A DNA stretch of 64,000 nt from positions 1 to 64,000 of the forward strand of contig PDTE01000021.1 of NCBI GenBank assembly GCA_002747135.1, in the 5' to 3' direction. Under the pieces are notes generated by a model that saw only the letters and a list, made by a program, of their open reading frames with translations, was not told the DNA's origin and did not search any database. The position numbers were made by a program, and so were the translations under genes. The first letter of the stretch is position 1. The number at the start of each line of letters is the position of its first letter. The DNA is from Desulfobulbus propionicus. Its GTDB lineage: Bacteria > Desulfobacterota > Desulfobulbia > Desulfobulbales > Desulfobulbaceae. Of the stretch, positions 1 through 9,817 are shown in pieces.

Positions 1-302
1 CATAGCTGACAAAGCACTATGAAACGACAACCATCAATTGATAAAAAACAGACGTTTCTGAATATTGTCCTCAATTGCCACTTTTTTGTGTTGCACCCCA
101 ACTGATTAATAAAATCGGTCCAAAGTATCTTTCGTTCTTTTTTAACAGATTTGTTCGTTGTGCTCGCATCCTGCGAATGCACAGGCATCACGCCGGATTG
201 AAAAGAGTTCAATAGGCTCGACACGTTGTAAAATCAAGCCCTTAGCTCTAAGTTTACACCCACTTTATGAGTTTAGGCAAATATTTTTTTGTTAATGGTC
301 AA

Positions 303-344
303 TTAGTACCTTACTCTTCATTTCCTGTCATAAAAAACAAGAAA
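303..344. repeat. 42-bp repeat shared with 7496-7537 (family G)
   Basis: It starts TTAGTACCTTACTC and ends AACAAGAAA, and matches 7496-7537 base for base as far as I can read. The second copy lies inside an interrupted C-family element, so this looks like part of another small mobile or repeated unit. Confidence 0.7.
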
Positions 345-398
345 ATCAGGCAGCGATTTTCATTAAATTTTCAGTAGATGCATCCAGTATCACGTTTA

Positions 399-579
399 GC
401 CCGGATTTCTCATGAACATGTTGTCTGATTTGAAAAGAAACACATAAAAACAGATGAATGTGATGTCCGTGAGCAGTCTTGAATTTCGCCAAAATGTTCA
501 CCAGAGCTCAGCTCAGGCGGCACCATCTTCGCCAGTATTTTGGCAACACAAATTCTGGCACTACAAGAAAAACCTGATT
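399..579. mobile_element. B-family MITE, internally shortened copy
   Basis: The left end GCCCGGATTTCTCAT is preceded by TA (397-398) and the right end is followed by TA (580-581). The interior matches, in reverse complement, the 223-bp copy at 35871-36093 up to about position 550. The distal part is shortened and diverged. No coding capacity. TA flanks suggest mobilisation by an IS630/Tc1-mariner type transposase, which is not encoded in this window. Confidence 0.6.
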
Positions 580-743
580 TAGCGTTTTACGAAAAACCTT
601 CATTGCAAAGCATTTTGAGAATCTTTATTACAAACTTGGGTTAAGGTCCTTCATGCTGTTTTTATGGCGGCAACCGAACCGATCAGGCCAGGGAGTAAAT
701 TCAAACGAGAACACAAGGTCAATAAGCGAGAGTTCCATATGAA

Positions 744-1496
744 TTAGGCGAGGTTAAAGGCGTATTTCAGCATCATCTGGGCAGTAGGGGATTTTTCGTT
801 GGCGATGCAGGCCCATTCAAGAGCCACCTTTTCCAGCTCTCGATGGGGGACGACCTTATTGACCATCCCCATGTCAAAGGCATCCTGGGCACTGTATTCA
901 AGGCCAAGGAAGAAGATCTCCCTGCCCCGCTTCTGGCCCACTGACTTGGCAAGGTAAGCAGAACCGTATCCAGCATCAAAGCTGGCAACATCGGCGTCTT
1001 TTTGCTGGAAGACCGCATGTTCCGCTGAGGCAAGGGTGAGGTCGCAGACAGCGTGGAGAGAGTGGCCACCACCCACGCAATAGCCAGGGACCACTGCTAT
1101 GACAATTTTGGGCATAAAACGGATAAGTCGCTGCACTTCAAGAATGTGCATCCGCCCCAGATCTGTGGGAATTTGCCCCTCTCTTCCTTCATAGCGGTAT
1201 CCATCAGCTTTTCGCACTCTCTGGTCTCCTCCCGAAGAGAAGGCCCAGCCGCCATCTTTGGGGCTTGGGCCGTTACCGGTAAGGATGACGACCCCGATGC
1301 TGGGGTTGGTCCGGGCATGTTCCAGTGCGGTGTACAGTTCATCAACCGTTTTTGGTCTGAAGGCATTGCGGCATTCAGGACGGTTGAACGCGATTCGCAC
1401 CGTTTTCCCTATTCTTGCCACGTGGTAGGTAATGTCTTCAAAATCAAAGCCGTCAACGGGATTCCAGTCTTCTTCGTAAAATATCTCAGAAACCAT
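744..1496 (-). CDS. menB: 1,4-dihydroxy-2-naphthoyl-CoA synthase MenB, C-terminally short
   Basis: Cytoplasmic crotonase-fold enzyme that cyclises o-succinylbenzoyl-CoA to dihydroxynaphthoyl-CoA in menaquinone synthesis. The 250 residues contain SSGGDQ, the oxyanion-hole segment PGYCVGGGHSL and DADVASFDAGYGSAYLA. The Asp in DADV fits the MenB subtype with a protein carboxylate rather than bound bicarbonate. Start chosen at ATG 1496 because AAGGAGAAAAAG precedes it. It is last in menFDCEB, 24 nt after menE. The protein stops at KYAFNLA, where typical MenB runs roughly 30-36 residues further. That segment closes the neighbouring subunit's active site in known structures. Identity is secure; activity of this form is uncertain. 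Confidence 0.93.
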   Translation of the reverse strand: MVSEIFYEEDWNPVDGFDFEDITYHVARIGKTVRIAFNRPECRNAFRPKTVDELYTALEHARTNPSIGVVILTGNGPSPKDGGWAFSSGGDQRVRKADGYRYEGREGQIPTDLGRMHILEVQRLIRFMPKIVIAVVPGYCVGGGHSLHAVCDLTLASAEHAVFQQKDADVASFDAGYGSAYLAKSVGQKRGREIFFLGLEYSAQDAFDMGMVNKVVPHRELEKVALEWACIANEKSPTAQMMLKYAFNLA

Positions 1497-1520
1497 CTTT
1501 TTCTCCTTGTAAGATTGTCG

Positions 1521-2681
1521 TTATGCCAATGCATTATCCACCGTTTTCTGTCTCTTTATCTTACCCGATGAGGTGAGGGAAAACTGTTTAACACAGATAA
1601 TTTTCCTGGGAACCTCATATTTCCCGACTACTGTCCTGATCGCGGACAACAGGGCCGCAAGTTCTGTACTCTTTTTGGGAAGGGATTCGAGAAAAAGGGT
1701 GACGGACTGGCCCAGTACAGGATCGGCAACAGCATGAATAAAATACCGATAATCCTGCAAAATGGTCTCCAGTTTTTCCTCAACCTTTTCCGGGTAAATC
1801 TTCAAGCCTCCAGAGTTGATCACGTTATCGGTTCTGCCAAGCAGTGCGAACTGTGTCGTCGAGTGCAGCCGGACGATATCGTTCGTTACCAGCCGGTCAA
1901 TTCCTAAATGAGGAGCACTTATGACCAGCTGCCCCCGGCTGTTGACAGTACAGGAGACACCAGCCATGGCGGTAAAGAGCTTTTTCGTGGTGGTGCCGAT
2001 TTTCTGCAGGGCGATATGGGAGCAGGTTTCTGTCATACCATATCCCAGATAACAATTACAGCTGCATCGCGGGCCGTATTCTTCCAGTTTGCGATGGAGT
2101 CGATTGTTGAGTGCTGTTCCCCCCAGCAGAATGTTTTCGATTCTGCCGAGAATTTTTACAATATCATTTTCTGGATAGCTTCCGGCAAAGAGTCTCTCAA
2201 GCTGCATTGGGACAAGGGGAGCCATCTTGATTTTCACTTCCCCCGATTGTTGCAGCGGATTCTGGGATGGGGGGATGGCAAGGAGGTTGAGCCCCGAGAC
2301 GAAGGCCCGGACAACGGTCATCTTGCCAGCGATGAAGTCTGTCGGAAGGCACAGCAATATCGTGTCCCCTCGCCTGAAACGAAAAAAGGATGCAGTTGCC
2401 TCTGCCGAGGCGATCAGGGCCTTCTTGGGCACATCGATGATTTTTGGTGCTCCCGTTGAACCCGAGGTCTGTAATTGAATCAGCTGGGAGTCATCCAGCC
2501 ATTGACCGATGAACTGGTAGAGAGGTTGCAGCCATTGCTCTTTTTCCGGCAGTTGTCCATATACTTTTGCCAGTTCAAGAAGCTCGTCGTGGCTGTAAAC
2601 CCTTCCGTTTATACTCAACTCCGGGAATTTCACTGTCTGGCCTGCAAGGTATCGCTGAACCTGAGGTTCGCATAATCCCAT
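1521..2681 (-). CDS. menE: o-succinylbenzoate-CoA ligase MenE
   Basis: AMP-forming acyl-CoA ligase that activates o-succinylbenzoate with ATP and CoA, just before MenB. Visible ANL-family motifs: the phosphate loop TSGSTGAPK near residues 72-80, YGMTETCSH in the middle, GRTDNVINSGGLKIYP leading into the C-terminal domain, and TSSGKIKR near the end. At 386 residues it is a short, MenE-type member rather than a long fatty-acyl ligase. Its start lies 52 nt inside menC, so the two are probably translationally coupled. A later start is possible, but residues before the phosphate loop look family-like. Confidence 0.93.
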   Translation of the reverse strand: MGLCEPQVQRYLAGQTVKFPELSINGRVYSHDELLELAKVYGQLPEKEQWLQPLYQFIGQWLDDSQLIQLQTSGSTGAPKIIDVPKKALIASAEATASFFRFRRGDTILLCLPTDFIAGKMTVVRAFVSGLNLLAIPPSQNPLQQSGEVKIKMAPLVPMQLERLFAGSYPENDIVKILGRIENILLGGTALNNRLHRKLEEYGPRCSCNCYLGYGMTETCSHIALQKIGTTTKKLFTAMAGVSCTVNSRGQLVISAPHLGIDRLVTNDIVRLHSTTQFALLGRTDNVINSGGLKIYPEKVEEKLETILQDYRYFIHAVADPVLGQSVTLFLESLPKKSTELAALLSAIRTVVGKYEVPRKIICVKQFSLTSSGKIKRQKTVDNALA

Positions 2682-3706
2682 GAAGTGGAATCATCAAACC
2701 AGAGCATGTCGTTTTTCAGGAAGAGAGGCGAGGAGATGTTGTTGCGGTAAATTTGTCCGGTACCCAGGCCTTGTGGCCTTCTGATTTCCATATTTGCAAC
2801 CCACTGGGCGATGGCGTTTAAACCGATATTTGACTCAAGGGCCGAGGTGACCCACCAGTCTGTCTGCATCTCTGCCGCCACGTCGATCCACTGCTGCGTT
2901 CTGGCAAACCCTCCCAGGAGTGAAGGTTTCAAAATGATATATTGTGGTCGCAAGCAGCTAAGCAGATTCCTCTTCTCAGGATCGCTCACGCCAATCAGTT
3001 CCTCGTCAAGAGCAATGGGGACGGGAGATTTTTCACAAAGAAGGCGCATGGTTTCCCACTGACGGGGCCAGATTGGCTGCTCGATTGAATGGAGGTGGAA
3101 TGTCGCCAGCTTCTGAAGTTTCTGGAGGGCTTCTTCTGGCCGAAAGGCACCATTAGCATCAACTCTCAATTCAAGGTCATGGCGATTGTATCTGGCACGC
3201 AATCTCCGGAGAATCTCACATTCGGCAGGAAAATCGAGGGAACCAATTTTCAATTTCAGACAGGAGTTGCCTCCGGCAAGTTTTGCATCGATCTGTGCCT
3301 GCATGAATTGCGGATCTCCCATCCATATCAGGCCGTTAATAGGAATCCCTTCTGTTCCTTTGGTAAAATCTGAAGGATAAAGAATGCCATCTCTGGCGGA
3401 TCGGGCGTCCAGCAATGCCGCTTCCAGACCGAACTGGATGCAGGGAAAGGTATCATGCACTTGCCTGTAGTGCTTTTGGTACCGGGTTATATCGTTGCAG
3501 ATCTTGTCCAGCACAGGTTCAATGCCGGTCACCTTGTCGACGCTCAGACCATCTATGGGACTGCACTCTCCAATTCCAAGGAGCTTGGGAGAGTGTGCAT
3601 CGTACAGAAGCAGGTACCAGGTATCTTTCTCATGAAGCATTCCTCTGGATGTTCCTGCGGGGGTGACGAACTTCAGCGTTTTCTTCTTCCATGTCGCACG
3701 GTACAC
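2630..3706 (-). CDS. menC: o-succinylbenzoate synthase MenC
   Basis: Enolase-superfamily dehydratase that converts SHCHC to o-succinylbenzoate. The barrel residues are readable in order: KLKIG (catalytic Lys), RVDANGAF (metal Asp), IEQPI (metal Glu), ALDEELIG (metal Asp) and ILKPSLLGG (second catalytic Lys). The 358 residues are normal for the family. It lies between menD and menE. The 88-nt gap from menD is filled mainly by an A-family repeat, which may uncouple or modulate expression at this point in the operon. Confidence 0.93.
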   Translation of the reverse strand: MYRATWKKKTLKFVTPAGTSRGMLHEKDTWYLLLYDAHSPKLLGIGECSPIDGLSVDKVTGIEPVLDKICNDITRYQKHYRQVHDTFPCIQFGLEAALLDARSARDGILYPSDFTKGTEGIPINGLIWMGDPQFMQAQIDAKLAGGNSCLKLKIGSLDFPAECEILRRLRARYNRHDLELRVDANGAFRPEEALQKLQKLATFHLHSIEQPIWPRQWETMRLLCEKSPVPIALDEELIGVSDPEKRNLLSCLRPQYIILKPSLLGGFARTQQWIDVAAEMQTDWWVTSALESNIGLNAIAQWVANMEIRRPQGLGTGQIYRNNISSPLFLKNDMLWFDDSTSWDYANLRFSDTLQARQ

Positions 3707-3760
3707 AATTATCTCCTGGGAGGCAGCAGGCTATATTCCTGTCAATATGTTTGGCAAAAG

Positions 3761-3878
3761 GTAACTGCTCACAGCTCACCCCCTCTTTGAACGATCACGA
3801 CCCGCCGCATAGAGGGGCTATAGCTGCCAATCGTGCTTGTCCAAATAGGGGCAACCTGAGAGCAGTTACACGTTTGAG
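3761..3878. repeat. A-family palindromic element overlapping the menD 3' end
   Basis: It opens GTAACTGCTCACAGC and closes GAGCAGTTACACGTTTGAG, with the shared core GCCGCATAGAGGGGCTATAG. Read on the minus strand it encodes the last 26 or so residues and the stop of menD. Near-identical cores occur at 10121, 29743, 35812 and 43242. Confidence 0.9.
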
Positions 3879-5546
3879 TATTTCAACCAACCTTGGTTTG
3901 TTGGGGATACGGGCTGCAAGTTGCGTGAAAAATTCAGGTGAAACGTCACTGCTGCAACAAATATACTCAAGACCAGAATCTTCAGCGGTATTTTTTGCGT
4001 TCTGGCTGTGGGCGCACACAAAATACTTTTCTGCCTCGGGCAGGTCCCGTGCCCCGGGGAGCATGTTAAAAATACCGCCACCATGATTGTTGAGAACAAT
4101 GATAGTCAGATTTACGGGGAGTTTTTCTTCCGGCCAGCTGGTACGCCAGAGCGCATTCCTGTCGTAAAAAAAAGCGATATCTCCGATAAGCAGCCAGTGT
4201 GGCCGCTTGGGATCTGCCAGGGCATGGCCAAGGGCAGTGCTGAGGCATCCGTCGATACCCGATGTCCCCCGATTGGAGAACACCTCGGCCACTTCCTTGC
4301 CGATACCTGCAAGGCTTGCGTATCGTACTGTCATGCTGTTGCCCAGGTGAAGTACCGTATCCCTTGGCAGTGCCTTTATCGCGGAGAAAACTGCCCGGAA
4401 CTCTCCGGAAGAGAGTTCTACCTGAGAGTTCCGAAAGAAATCGTGTACAACCTGCGCCGATTTCTTCCCAAGGAGTTGCCAGGTCTGGATAAATTTTCGG
4501 TCGTCCTTGTCCCGATCCTCTTGTCCTCTTGGATGACCGAGAATATTCTCGATAAAATCGGCAGGTTCCAGACGGATGACCCGTGTCAGTTTCTGGAACG
4601 TGTCTGCCGCTTCTCCATAGGGCTGGATATGCCAGTGCTGTTCTATCTGACAGGATCGGAGAAAATTTTTCAACTTTTTGGAAAGAACGGACTGGCCAAA
4701 GGAGATCAGGAGATCAATTGCCGTAGCCGGGCCAAGATCGGGGGTATCGAGCAGCCCGTCCGTTATATGGATAATTCCCTCGACTCCATGCAGATTGGCA
4801 AGGATATCCCCGACCACGACTCTGTCGACTGCTGCGAGTTGTTGGAGTAATATACGAAGATGTTCGCTGTAACGGGCTTGTCCCGCCAGGAGAAGGATTC
4901 GCTGTGCAGAGCCGACGTCTTTGCGCAGTCTTTCACGGATCTGGGGGGCAAGAACCAGATCCGCAGCGACTGTCTCAATGGTACGACCAGGCGGCAGCAC
5001 TGGCAGCCCTTCCTGCAACAGGGCATCATAAAAGGGTTCGCGGATCGGGATATTTATCTGTACCGGGCCTTTTGGCCCTTCTTCTGCGAGGTTCACTGCC
5101 TCGGATACCGACCGGAAAAAATGCCAGCGGCCATCTTTGTGACTGGTGTCTACCGGCAGGTTGAAACATTTTTTGCAATGTTGTGCATAAACGTCAGGCT
5201 GATGAATGGCTTGGCCATCCTGCTGGTCGATCCATTCCGGTGGTCTGTCGGCAGTAATCACCAGCAGGGGGACATGCTGGTAATATGCCTCGGCAATAGC
5301 GGGGGAATAGTTCAGGGAGGCGGTGCCGGAAGTACATACCAGCGTGACCACTGTTTTGCTCTGCTGTGCGATACCCAGGGCCAGATAACCTGCACTCCGC
5401 TCATCCAGAGAGATATGGACAGTGATACCCTCGCACCGGGCAAACCCTACAGTCAGCGGCCCACTGCGTGAGCCGGGAGAGATTACGACATGCTGAATCC
5501 CTTTTTGTCTACAGAGTCTGGCGACGGCTGATCCAGGGCTATTCAT
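3795..5546 (-). CDS. menD: SEPHCHC synthase MenD
   Basis: Thiamine-diphosphate enzyme joining isochorismate and 2-oxoglutarate, the first committed menaquinone step. Visible: SPGSRSGPL at the N-terminus, FSNRGTSGIDG and GDIAFFYD (ThDP/Mg binding), and NNHGGGIFNML. Start chosen at ATG 5546 (583 aa): it overlaps the menF stop in ATGAATAG, while an upstream in-frame ATG at 5588 lies inside menF and would add 14 unrelated residues. From about LKRVTALRL to the stop the protein is encoded by an A-family repeat, so the native last residues seem to have been replaced by a foreign tail. The catalytic core is intact, so function is likely kept. Confidence 0.94.
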   Translation of the reverse strand: MNSPGSAVARLCRQKGIQHVVISPGSRSGPLTVGFARCEGITVHISLDERSAGYLALGIAQQSKTVVTLVCTSGTASLNYSPAIAEAYYQHVPLLVITADRPPEWIDQQDGQAIHQPDVYAQHCKKCFNLPVDTSHKDGRWHFFRSVSEAVNLAEEGPKGPVQINIPIREPFYDALLQEGLPVLPPGRTIETVAADLVLAPQIRERLRKDVGSAQRILLLAGQARYSEHLRILLQQLAAVDRVVVGDILANLHGVEGIIHITDGLLDTPDLGPATAIDLLISFGQSVLSKKLKNFLRSCQIEQHWHIQPYGEAADTFQKLTRVIRLEPADFIENILGHPRGQEDRDKDDRKFIQTWQLLGKKSAQVVHDFFRNSQVELSSGEFRAVFSAIKALPRDTVLHLGNSMTVRYASLAGIGKEVAEVFSNRGTSGIDGCLSTALGHALADPKRPHWLLIGDIAFFYDRNALWRTSWPEEKLPVNLTIIVLNNHGGGIFNMLPGARDLPEAEKYFVCAHSQNAKNTAEDSGLEYICCSSDVSPEFFTQLAARIPNKPRLVEILKRVTALRLPLFGQARLAAIAPLCGGS

Positions 5547-6786
5547 GGGGAGACCTTGTCTTGATTTTTTGTTGTAAAAGATGGGCATCAGAGAGAACGG
5601 CCTGCATCACTTCGAGTTTGGCTTCGATCTCCTCCCATTCGTGTTCCGGTACGGAATCGGCAGTGATTCCTGCTCCGGCGAAAAGTTCCGCTGCTCCCTG
5701 GCCAAGGTGCATACAGCGTATATTGACAAACGCGGTGATCTTCGAATCAAAATTTACTGGCCCCAGAAATCCTGCATAGTGCTTGCGAGGAAACGGTTCG
5801 TTCTTGTGGATAAACTGTGCTGCAATGTCCTTGGGTTGACCGCAAACCGCAGGGGTAGGGTGGAGGGTCTTGAGCGTTTGCAGGGCTTTTTTCATGGTGA
5901 AGTTTTCCATCTGCCAATAGAGATCCCTCCTGAGATGAACCAGCTTACCCACTCTGTGAGAGTGTCGTTCTCCTATCGTATATTTTCCCAGGTGCATCTT
6001 GCGGATGAGTTCCTGCAGATATTCGTCTACCACATTGTGTTCATGGTATTCTTTTTCTTCCCATGCCGGCATCGTTCCATGGGGATCCATTTGCCGGGTT
6101 CCGGCGAGGGCCATGGTATGAGCCCTGTTGCGGGAATCGATCTCAAGCAGAAGCTCGGGGCTGGCTCCTGCCCATGTTCCGTGTCGCGGAGTGGAAATCA
6201 GGGAGACAAGTGTGTCGGGATAGAGGGCTTTCAGGGATGCGAAAATCTCGGCGCAACGGATTTGGGAAACAAGAGTGATAAACTGGTTCCTGGCCAGGAC
6301 GACCTTTGCAAATATCTCCTTCTGTATCTGGCTGATTGCCGTGCGAACCATTTCGATAAAGTCGTGACGATGCTGCGGGGTACTGTCTGCAAATATTCTG
6401 TCATTTACATGGTAAGTTTGGGAATGTGAGTCGATATGCCGATGCAGGCTTGATTCAAAAGCCTGCCGTCTGGAGAGAGCTGTGTTGCCATGCCAGTGCA
6501 GTGCAAGGTTATTGTTATCAGCTACAAGCTCTATCTCGCGCTCGATAAAGGAAAACTGGCCATAGCAGCTGGTGCCGGGGGGCGTGAACGGACCAAGAAT
6601 AAAGCCGTTTCGCTTGTCAATGGAGCAGACCTTTACAGTATCGATGTCCTGGAGGGAGATAATCAGCCTCCAGCCTCTTTGTCCGGGAAGAGACCACAGG
6701 GCGACGGCACCACCATGTTCTCTTGCGGCAGCGAGTATTGCATTGACCAGGGTGGGTAATGGTTTCTGATAGGTTGTCATTATCAT
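5539..6786 (-). CDS. menF: Isochorismate synthase MenF
   Basis: Chorismate-utilising enzyme that makes isochorismate for menaquinone; first gene of the menFDCEB operon. The chorismate-binding domain shows AGTRQMDPHG, the downstream helix EEKEYHEHNVVDEYL, HPTPAVCGQPK, GFLGPVNFDS, and LFAGAGITADSVPEHEWEEIEAK near the C-terminus (read as separate short motifs). At 415 residues it matches MenF/EntC. ATG 6786 was taken; an ATG two codons later is equally possible. Anthranilate or PABA synthase is excluded by the men neighbourhood and the VCGQP-type motif. Confidence 0.93.
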   Translation of the reverse strand: MIMTTYQKPLPTLVNAILAAAREHGGAVALWSLPGQRGWRLIISLQDIDTVKVCSIDKRNGFILGPFTPPGTSCYGQFSFIEREIELVADNNNLALHWHGNTALSRRQAFESSLHRHIDSHSQTYHVNDRIFADSTPQHRHDFIEMVRTAISQIQKEIFAKVVLARNQFITLVSQIRCAEIFASLKALYPDTLVSLISTPRHGTWAGASPELLLEIDSRNRAHTMALAGTRQMDPHGTMPAWEEKEYHEHNVVDEYLQELIRKMHLGKYTIGERHSHRVGKLVHLRRDLYWQMENFTMKKALQTLKTLHPTPAVCGQPKDIAAQFIHKNEPFPRKHYAGFLGPVNFDSKITAFVNIRCMHLGQGAAELFAGAGITADSVPEHEWEEIEAKLEVMQAVLSDAHLLQQKIKTRSPHE

Positions 6787-7471
6787 CCGGTCAGGTCAAG
6801 GAATACGGCGGCGGGAAAGGGAAGGCGTGTCCCGTCCATGTGATGCTGATAAACCGGCATGGCCGGGCAGACAACCTGCCTGCCATGACAATGCGTGAAA
6901 ATCAGCCTGACAGGATACCTGCACCTGTACTCTCGGTCGATTTGGGTCTGAAGATGATTCTCTTTCACTGGTATATTACAGCGATATGATAAAAAACATG
7001 AAAAACGAATGTCCTTAAAGGTCAGGCACCCAGTTTCAGGGAGATTTTCCTGGCAAGAGCAGAAACCGACAAAATAGCAAACGATGCCCCAGAGTGCTAT
7101 CAAAAAAGTGCCATCCTGACAATCATGTCGAAAAAGTGACCCGTCAGGTCGTATTTCCTGGGGGGGGAATGGCTGGTCGTTGAGACTGTCGATACAACCT
7201 GGATTGGGATGTAAGGGGGGCAGCCAGAAGAGCCATAAAAGCATTGCTCAATTACAAGGTTAATTTCAAGGGATTTGTTTGCCAAAGCCCTCAACTGGAC
7301 AAAAAGCGTGAAGCCCTCTTGGTGCCGGTTAAGGCCCGTAAAAACAGCAAGGCGAAATGCTCACGATGCAGCACTGCCGGACCAGCCTGTAATCATCTTT
7401 CGGATCGGGAATTTTTGCTTCCCCCGCTTTGGAATATACTGGTTGTTCTGGTGTACAGGATGAGGCGGGTT
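6787..7471. other. Non-coding region upstream of menF, with D-family traces
   Basis: About 685 bases without a gene I can support. Positions 6850-6905 (AACCGGCATGGCCGGG onward, ending GCGTGAAAATC) resemble the interior of D-family elements. The menF promoter should lie here, but I cannot assign boxes with confidence. Open frames in this stretch show no protein-like pattern. Confidence 0.5.
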
Positions 7472-7713
7472 GTAACCAATCACAGGGGCTGTACTTTAGT
7501 ACCTTACTCTTCATTTCCTGTCATAAAAAACAAGAAATTATTTGAGGTGTAAGGCCTCTTGGGTTGCGGGTTTTCCGCATTAGGTGTTACTCTCTGGTTC
7601 TGACGTGTAACTGGTCACGGGTGCAACAGCATTGTCCGCTCACCATTTCCCGCTATACAAGGGTATGCGGGCAATGGTGAGCGGACAAGGATGAAGTGCC
7701 TGTGATCAGTTAC
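7472..7713. repeat. C-family element interrupted by an 85-90 bp insert
   Basis: GTAACCAATCACAGGGGCTG at the left edge continues at about 7587 (TTACTCTCTGGTTCTGACG), and ends with CTGTGATCAGTTAC. The intact C copy at 62482 reads straight through this junction, so 7499-7586 is an insert; it contains the G repeat. The inner part 7607-7713 is a near-perfect hairpin, with TGTCCGCTCACCATT pairing to AATGGTGAGCGGACA and CCCGC to GCGGG. Confidence 0.8.
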
Positions 7714-7771
7714 GGCGGGTTGCATGCCCACAGTGTAATAAAGGCAAGGCTTAAGCAAGCCAGTTACAATT

Positions 7772-9817
7772 TCAAATCTTAAATTTTTGAACAATTGTTT
7801 CTAACGTTTTAGCAAGTTTTGAAATGCTCACAACACTACTGTTAATCGATTGGCTGCTTTCTTTAACTTCACAAGCACTCTGGTTAATCTCTTTCATATC
7901 AGTAGTAATTTCATCGACCATACTGGAAGAACTATTAAGATTTTCATTAACCCCCTGAACTTCGTTCGCTGTATTATTGAGTTGCTCGAAAATTTCTCTC
8001 GCAGTGTCAAGCTGGTCATTAATTTCTCGTGAAATCTGAGACATTATTTCATCAGTGTTGTTAATTATCGCCAGAATATCATTTATAGCTGTCACTGAAT
8101 TTAATGTTGTGTCTTGAACTTTTGTAATTCGTTGTGCAATTTCATTGGTTGCGTCTGTTGTTTGCTTTGCAAGATCTTTAATTTCATTTGCCACAACGGC
8201 AAATCCTTTTCCTGCATCTCCGGCCCTTGCAGCTTCAATTGTCGCATTCAAGGCAAGAAGATTAGTTTGGTCAGATATTGCTGAGATGGTATCCGTAACC
8301 TTGCTGATTTCTTCTGCAGCCGCGCCCAGACTGACAACCTCTTCAGAAACTTCTTGCGCTCTTTTCACTGCATTTTGAGTAATTTGACTTCCCTTTTCAG
8401 TGTTTTGGGAAACATTTTGAATCTTCGCAGTAATCTCTTCGGTTGACTGAACAACCATCTGAATATTGGTTGTAGTATTTTCTACCATTGAAGCAGAATC
8501 ATTTATTTGGACATTAGTTCTATCAGTATTGTCGGTAATACTTTGTATTTTCTGGGCATTCGTCACAGAGTTACTTGCGATAACTTCTGAGATCTGATTA
8601 AGCTCTGTGGAGGAGGCCATCAACGTATTAATTCCTTCGGAAATACTCTGAAATATCGTTTGTAGCTGTTCTGATAGACGATTCATAGAATTACCGAGTT
8701 CACCAAATTCGTCTTTTGAGTTTATATCAATCTTTGTGGTAAAATTACCATTAGATAAACTTGTCAAGTTGTGAAGACTTTTCTTGATCGGTTTAATAAT
8801 CATCACATTTGAAACAAATAAAATAACAGTACTTATGATAAAAAGAAAAACAACACCTATCGCCCCAATAACCTTCAGGAAATATATAGAATTTTCAAGA
8901 ATTTCTTCTTTATCTTTAGAAAAAACAATAAGCCATTGATGCTTTATATGGAATTTATTGTCAAGATTGACAAGAGAACCGACATAAAGTTTTGTTTCAC
9001 CACTTGCTTGAGTAAATGCAAATTTTTTTCCTTTAAAAAACTCGTCTATCGTCTTTTTAATGGGTACAATAACGTCTTTTTTAAGAATATTTTTTTGATC
9101 AGGATGGGCAATAACAATATCTCTATCATCGATCATCATAAAGCTGCCTGTTTTTCCAACACGAAGAGAGTTAATAAATTCATTCGTGAAAAAATCCATT
9201 TGAGGAGCTACCAGGGCAACGCCAAGGATCTTATTCTTCTCATCTCTTATGGGCACAGAAATAACAAAAATAGGATTCCCTCTCAGAATACTTGGATATA
9301 CCTCACTGACAAAATGATCTTTCCCCTCGTATATAGACTTGATAAAACTGAGTTTCGCATTCCCTTTACCTATAGTATTTCCTTTAACAGTATCAATAAG
9401 GAAACCACCATCTGACACTTTTTTTATTGTTCCATGAGAATTTATTTCCAGGCTTTTTCCGTCTGGCAGCTTTATCGCAATCGGCATATTTTCATAAAAA
9501 CCGATACCATCATGCATTTGTTGAAGATATAGCTGAGCTTTTTCATATACTCCTGGTTGGTCAGGATCTTTGCAAAGTCTTATAATATCAGGATTTTTAG
9601 CAATTATCTTTGCAATTTTTATTTGATTGTCAAGCCACCCTTCCAGAGTATGAGCGATCTCTTCACTTGTCGTTGCTCCTAATTCTTTTGCTTGCTTTAT
9701 ACTATTGTTTTTCTCAAACTGGTAAATGACGACACAAAAAACTACAGTAAATAATGCAATAATCGGAAAAATCGACAAGATATACTTCGTTGTTATGCTT
9801 TTCTGATTTTTAAACAT
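7772..9817 (-). CDS. Methyl-accepting chemotaxis protein with extracellular sensor
   Basis: Inner-membrane chemoreceptor of 681 residues. After a short cytoplasmic start comes a membrane segment ([20 protein letters not shown]), a periplasmic dCache/PDC-like sensor of about 270 residues, a second membrane segment ([19 protein letters not shown]), a HAMP-like linker and the signalling tip with [19 protein letters not shown]. The ligand cannot be inferred. The frame is open 105 codons further upstream, but ATG 9817 is preceded by TTTGGAGAATTTTT and starts the membrane segment, so it is preferred. The gene is visibly more A+T-rich than the men and rpsB clusters, which suggests recent transfer. 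No che genes adjoin it. Confidence 0.93.
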   Translation of the reverse strand: MFKNQKSITTKYILSIFPIIALFTVVFCVVIYQFEKNNSIKQAKELGATTSEEIAHTLEGWLDNQIKIAKIIAKNPDIIRLCKDPDQPGVYEKAQLYLQQMHDGIGFYENMPIAIKLPDGKSLEINSHGTIKKVSDGGFLIDTVKGNTIGKGNAKLSFIKSIYEGKDHFVSEVYPSILRGNPIFVISVPIRDEKNKILGVALVAPQMDFFTNEFINSLRVGKTGSFMMIDDRDIVIAHPDQKNILKKDVIVPIKKTIDEFFKGKKFAFTQASGETKLYVGSLVNLDNKFHIKHQWLIVFSKDKEEILENSIYFLKVIGAIGVVFLFIISTVILFVSNVMIIKPIKKSLHNLTSLSNGNFTTKIDINSKDEFGELGNSMNRLSEQLQTIFQSISEGINTLMASSTELNQISEVIASNSVTNAQKIQSITDNTDRTNVQINDSASMVENTTTNIQMVVQSTEEITAKIQNVSQNTEKGSQITQNAVKRAQEVSEEVVSLGAAAEEISKVTDTISAISDQTNLLALNATIEAARAGDAGKGFAVVANEIKDLAKQTTDATNEIAQRITKVQDTTLNSVTAINDILAIINNTDEIMSQISREINDQLDTAREIFEQLNNTANEVQGVNENLNSSSSMVDEITTDMKEINQSACEVKESSQSINSSVVSISKLAKTLETIVQKFKI

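Larger units (their letters stand above)
1..743. other. Non-coding, repeat-bearing region downstream of menB
   Basis: No convincing gene is seen. The stretch is A+T-rich. It holds a 42-bp segment (303-344) repeated identically at 7496-7537 and a shortened B-family MITE (399-579). The part directly after the menB stop (600-743) does not encode the missing MenB C-terminus in any minus-strand frame I read. Confidence 0.6.

Noticed and set aside
1053..1571. 172-aa plus-strand ORF over menB
   Set aside because: Antisense shadow of menB, whose own frame has clear crotonase motifs.
4008..4850. 280-aa plus-strand ORF inside menD
   Set aside because: Antisense shadow; no recognisable domain and MenD motifs lie on the other strand.
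5581..6429. 282-aa plus-strand ORF inside menF
   Set aside because: Antisense shadow of an unmistakable isochorismate synthase.
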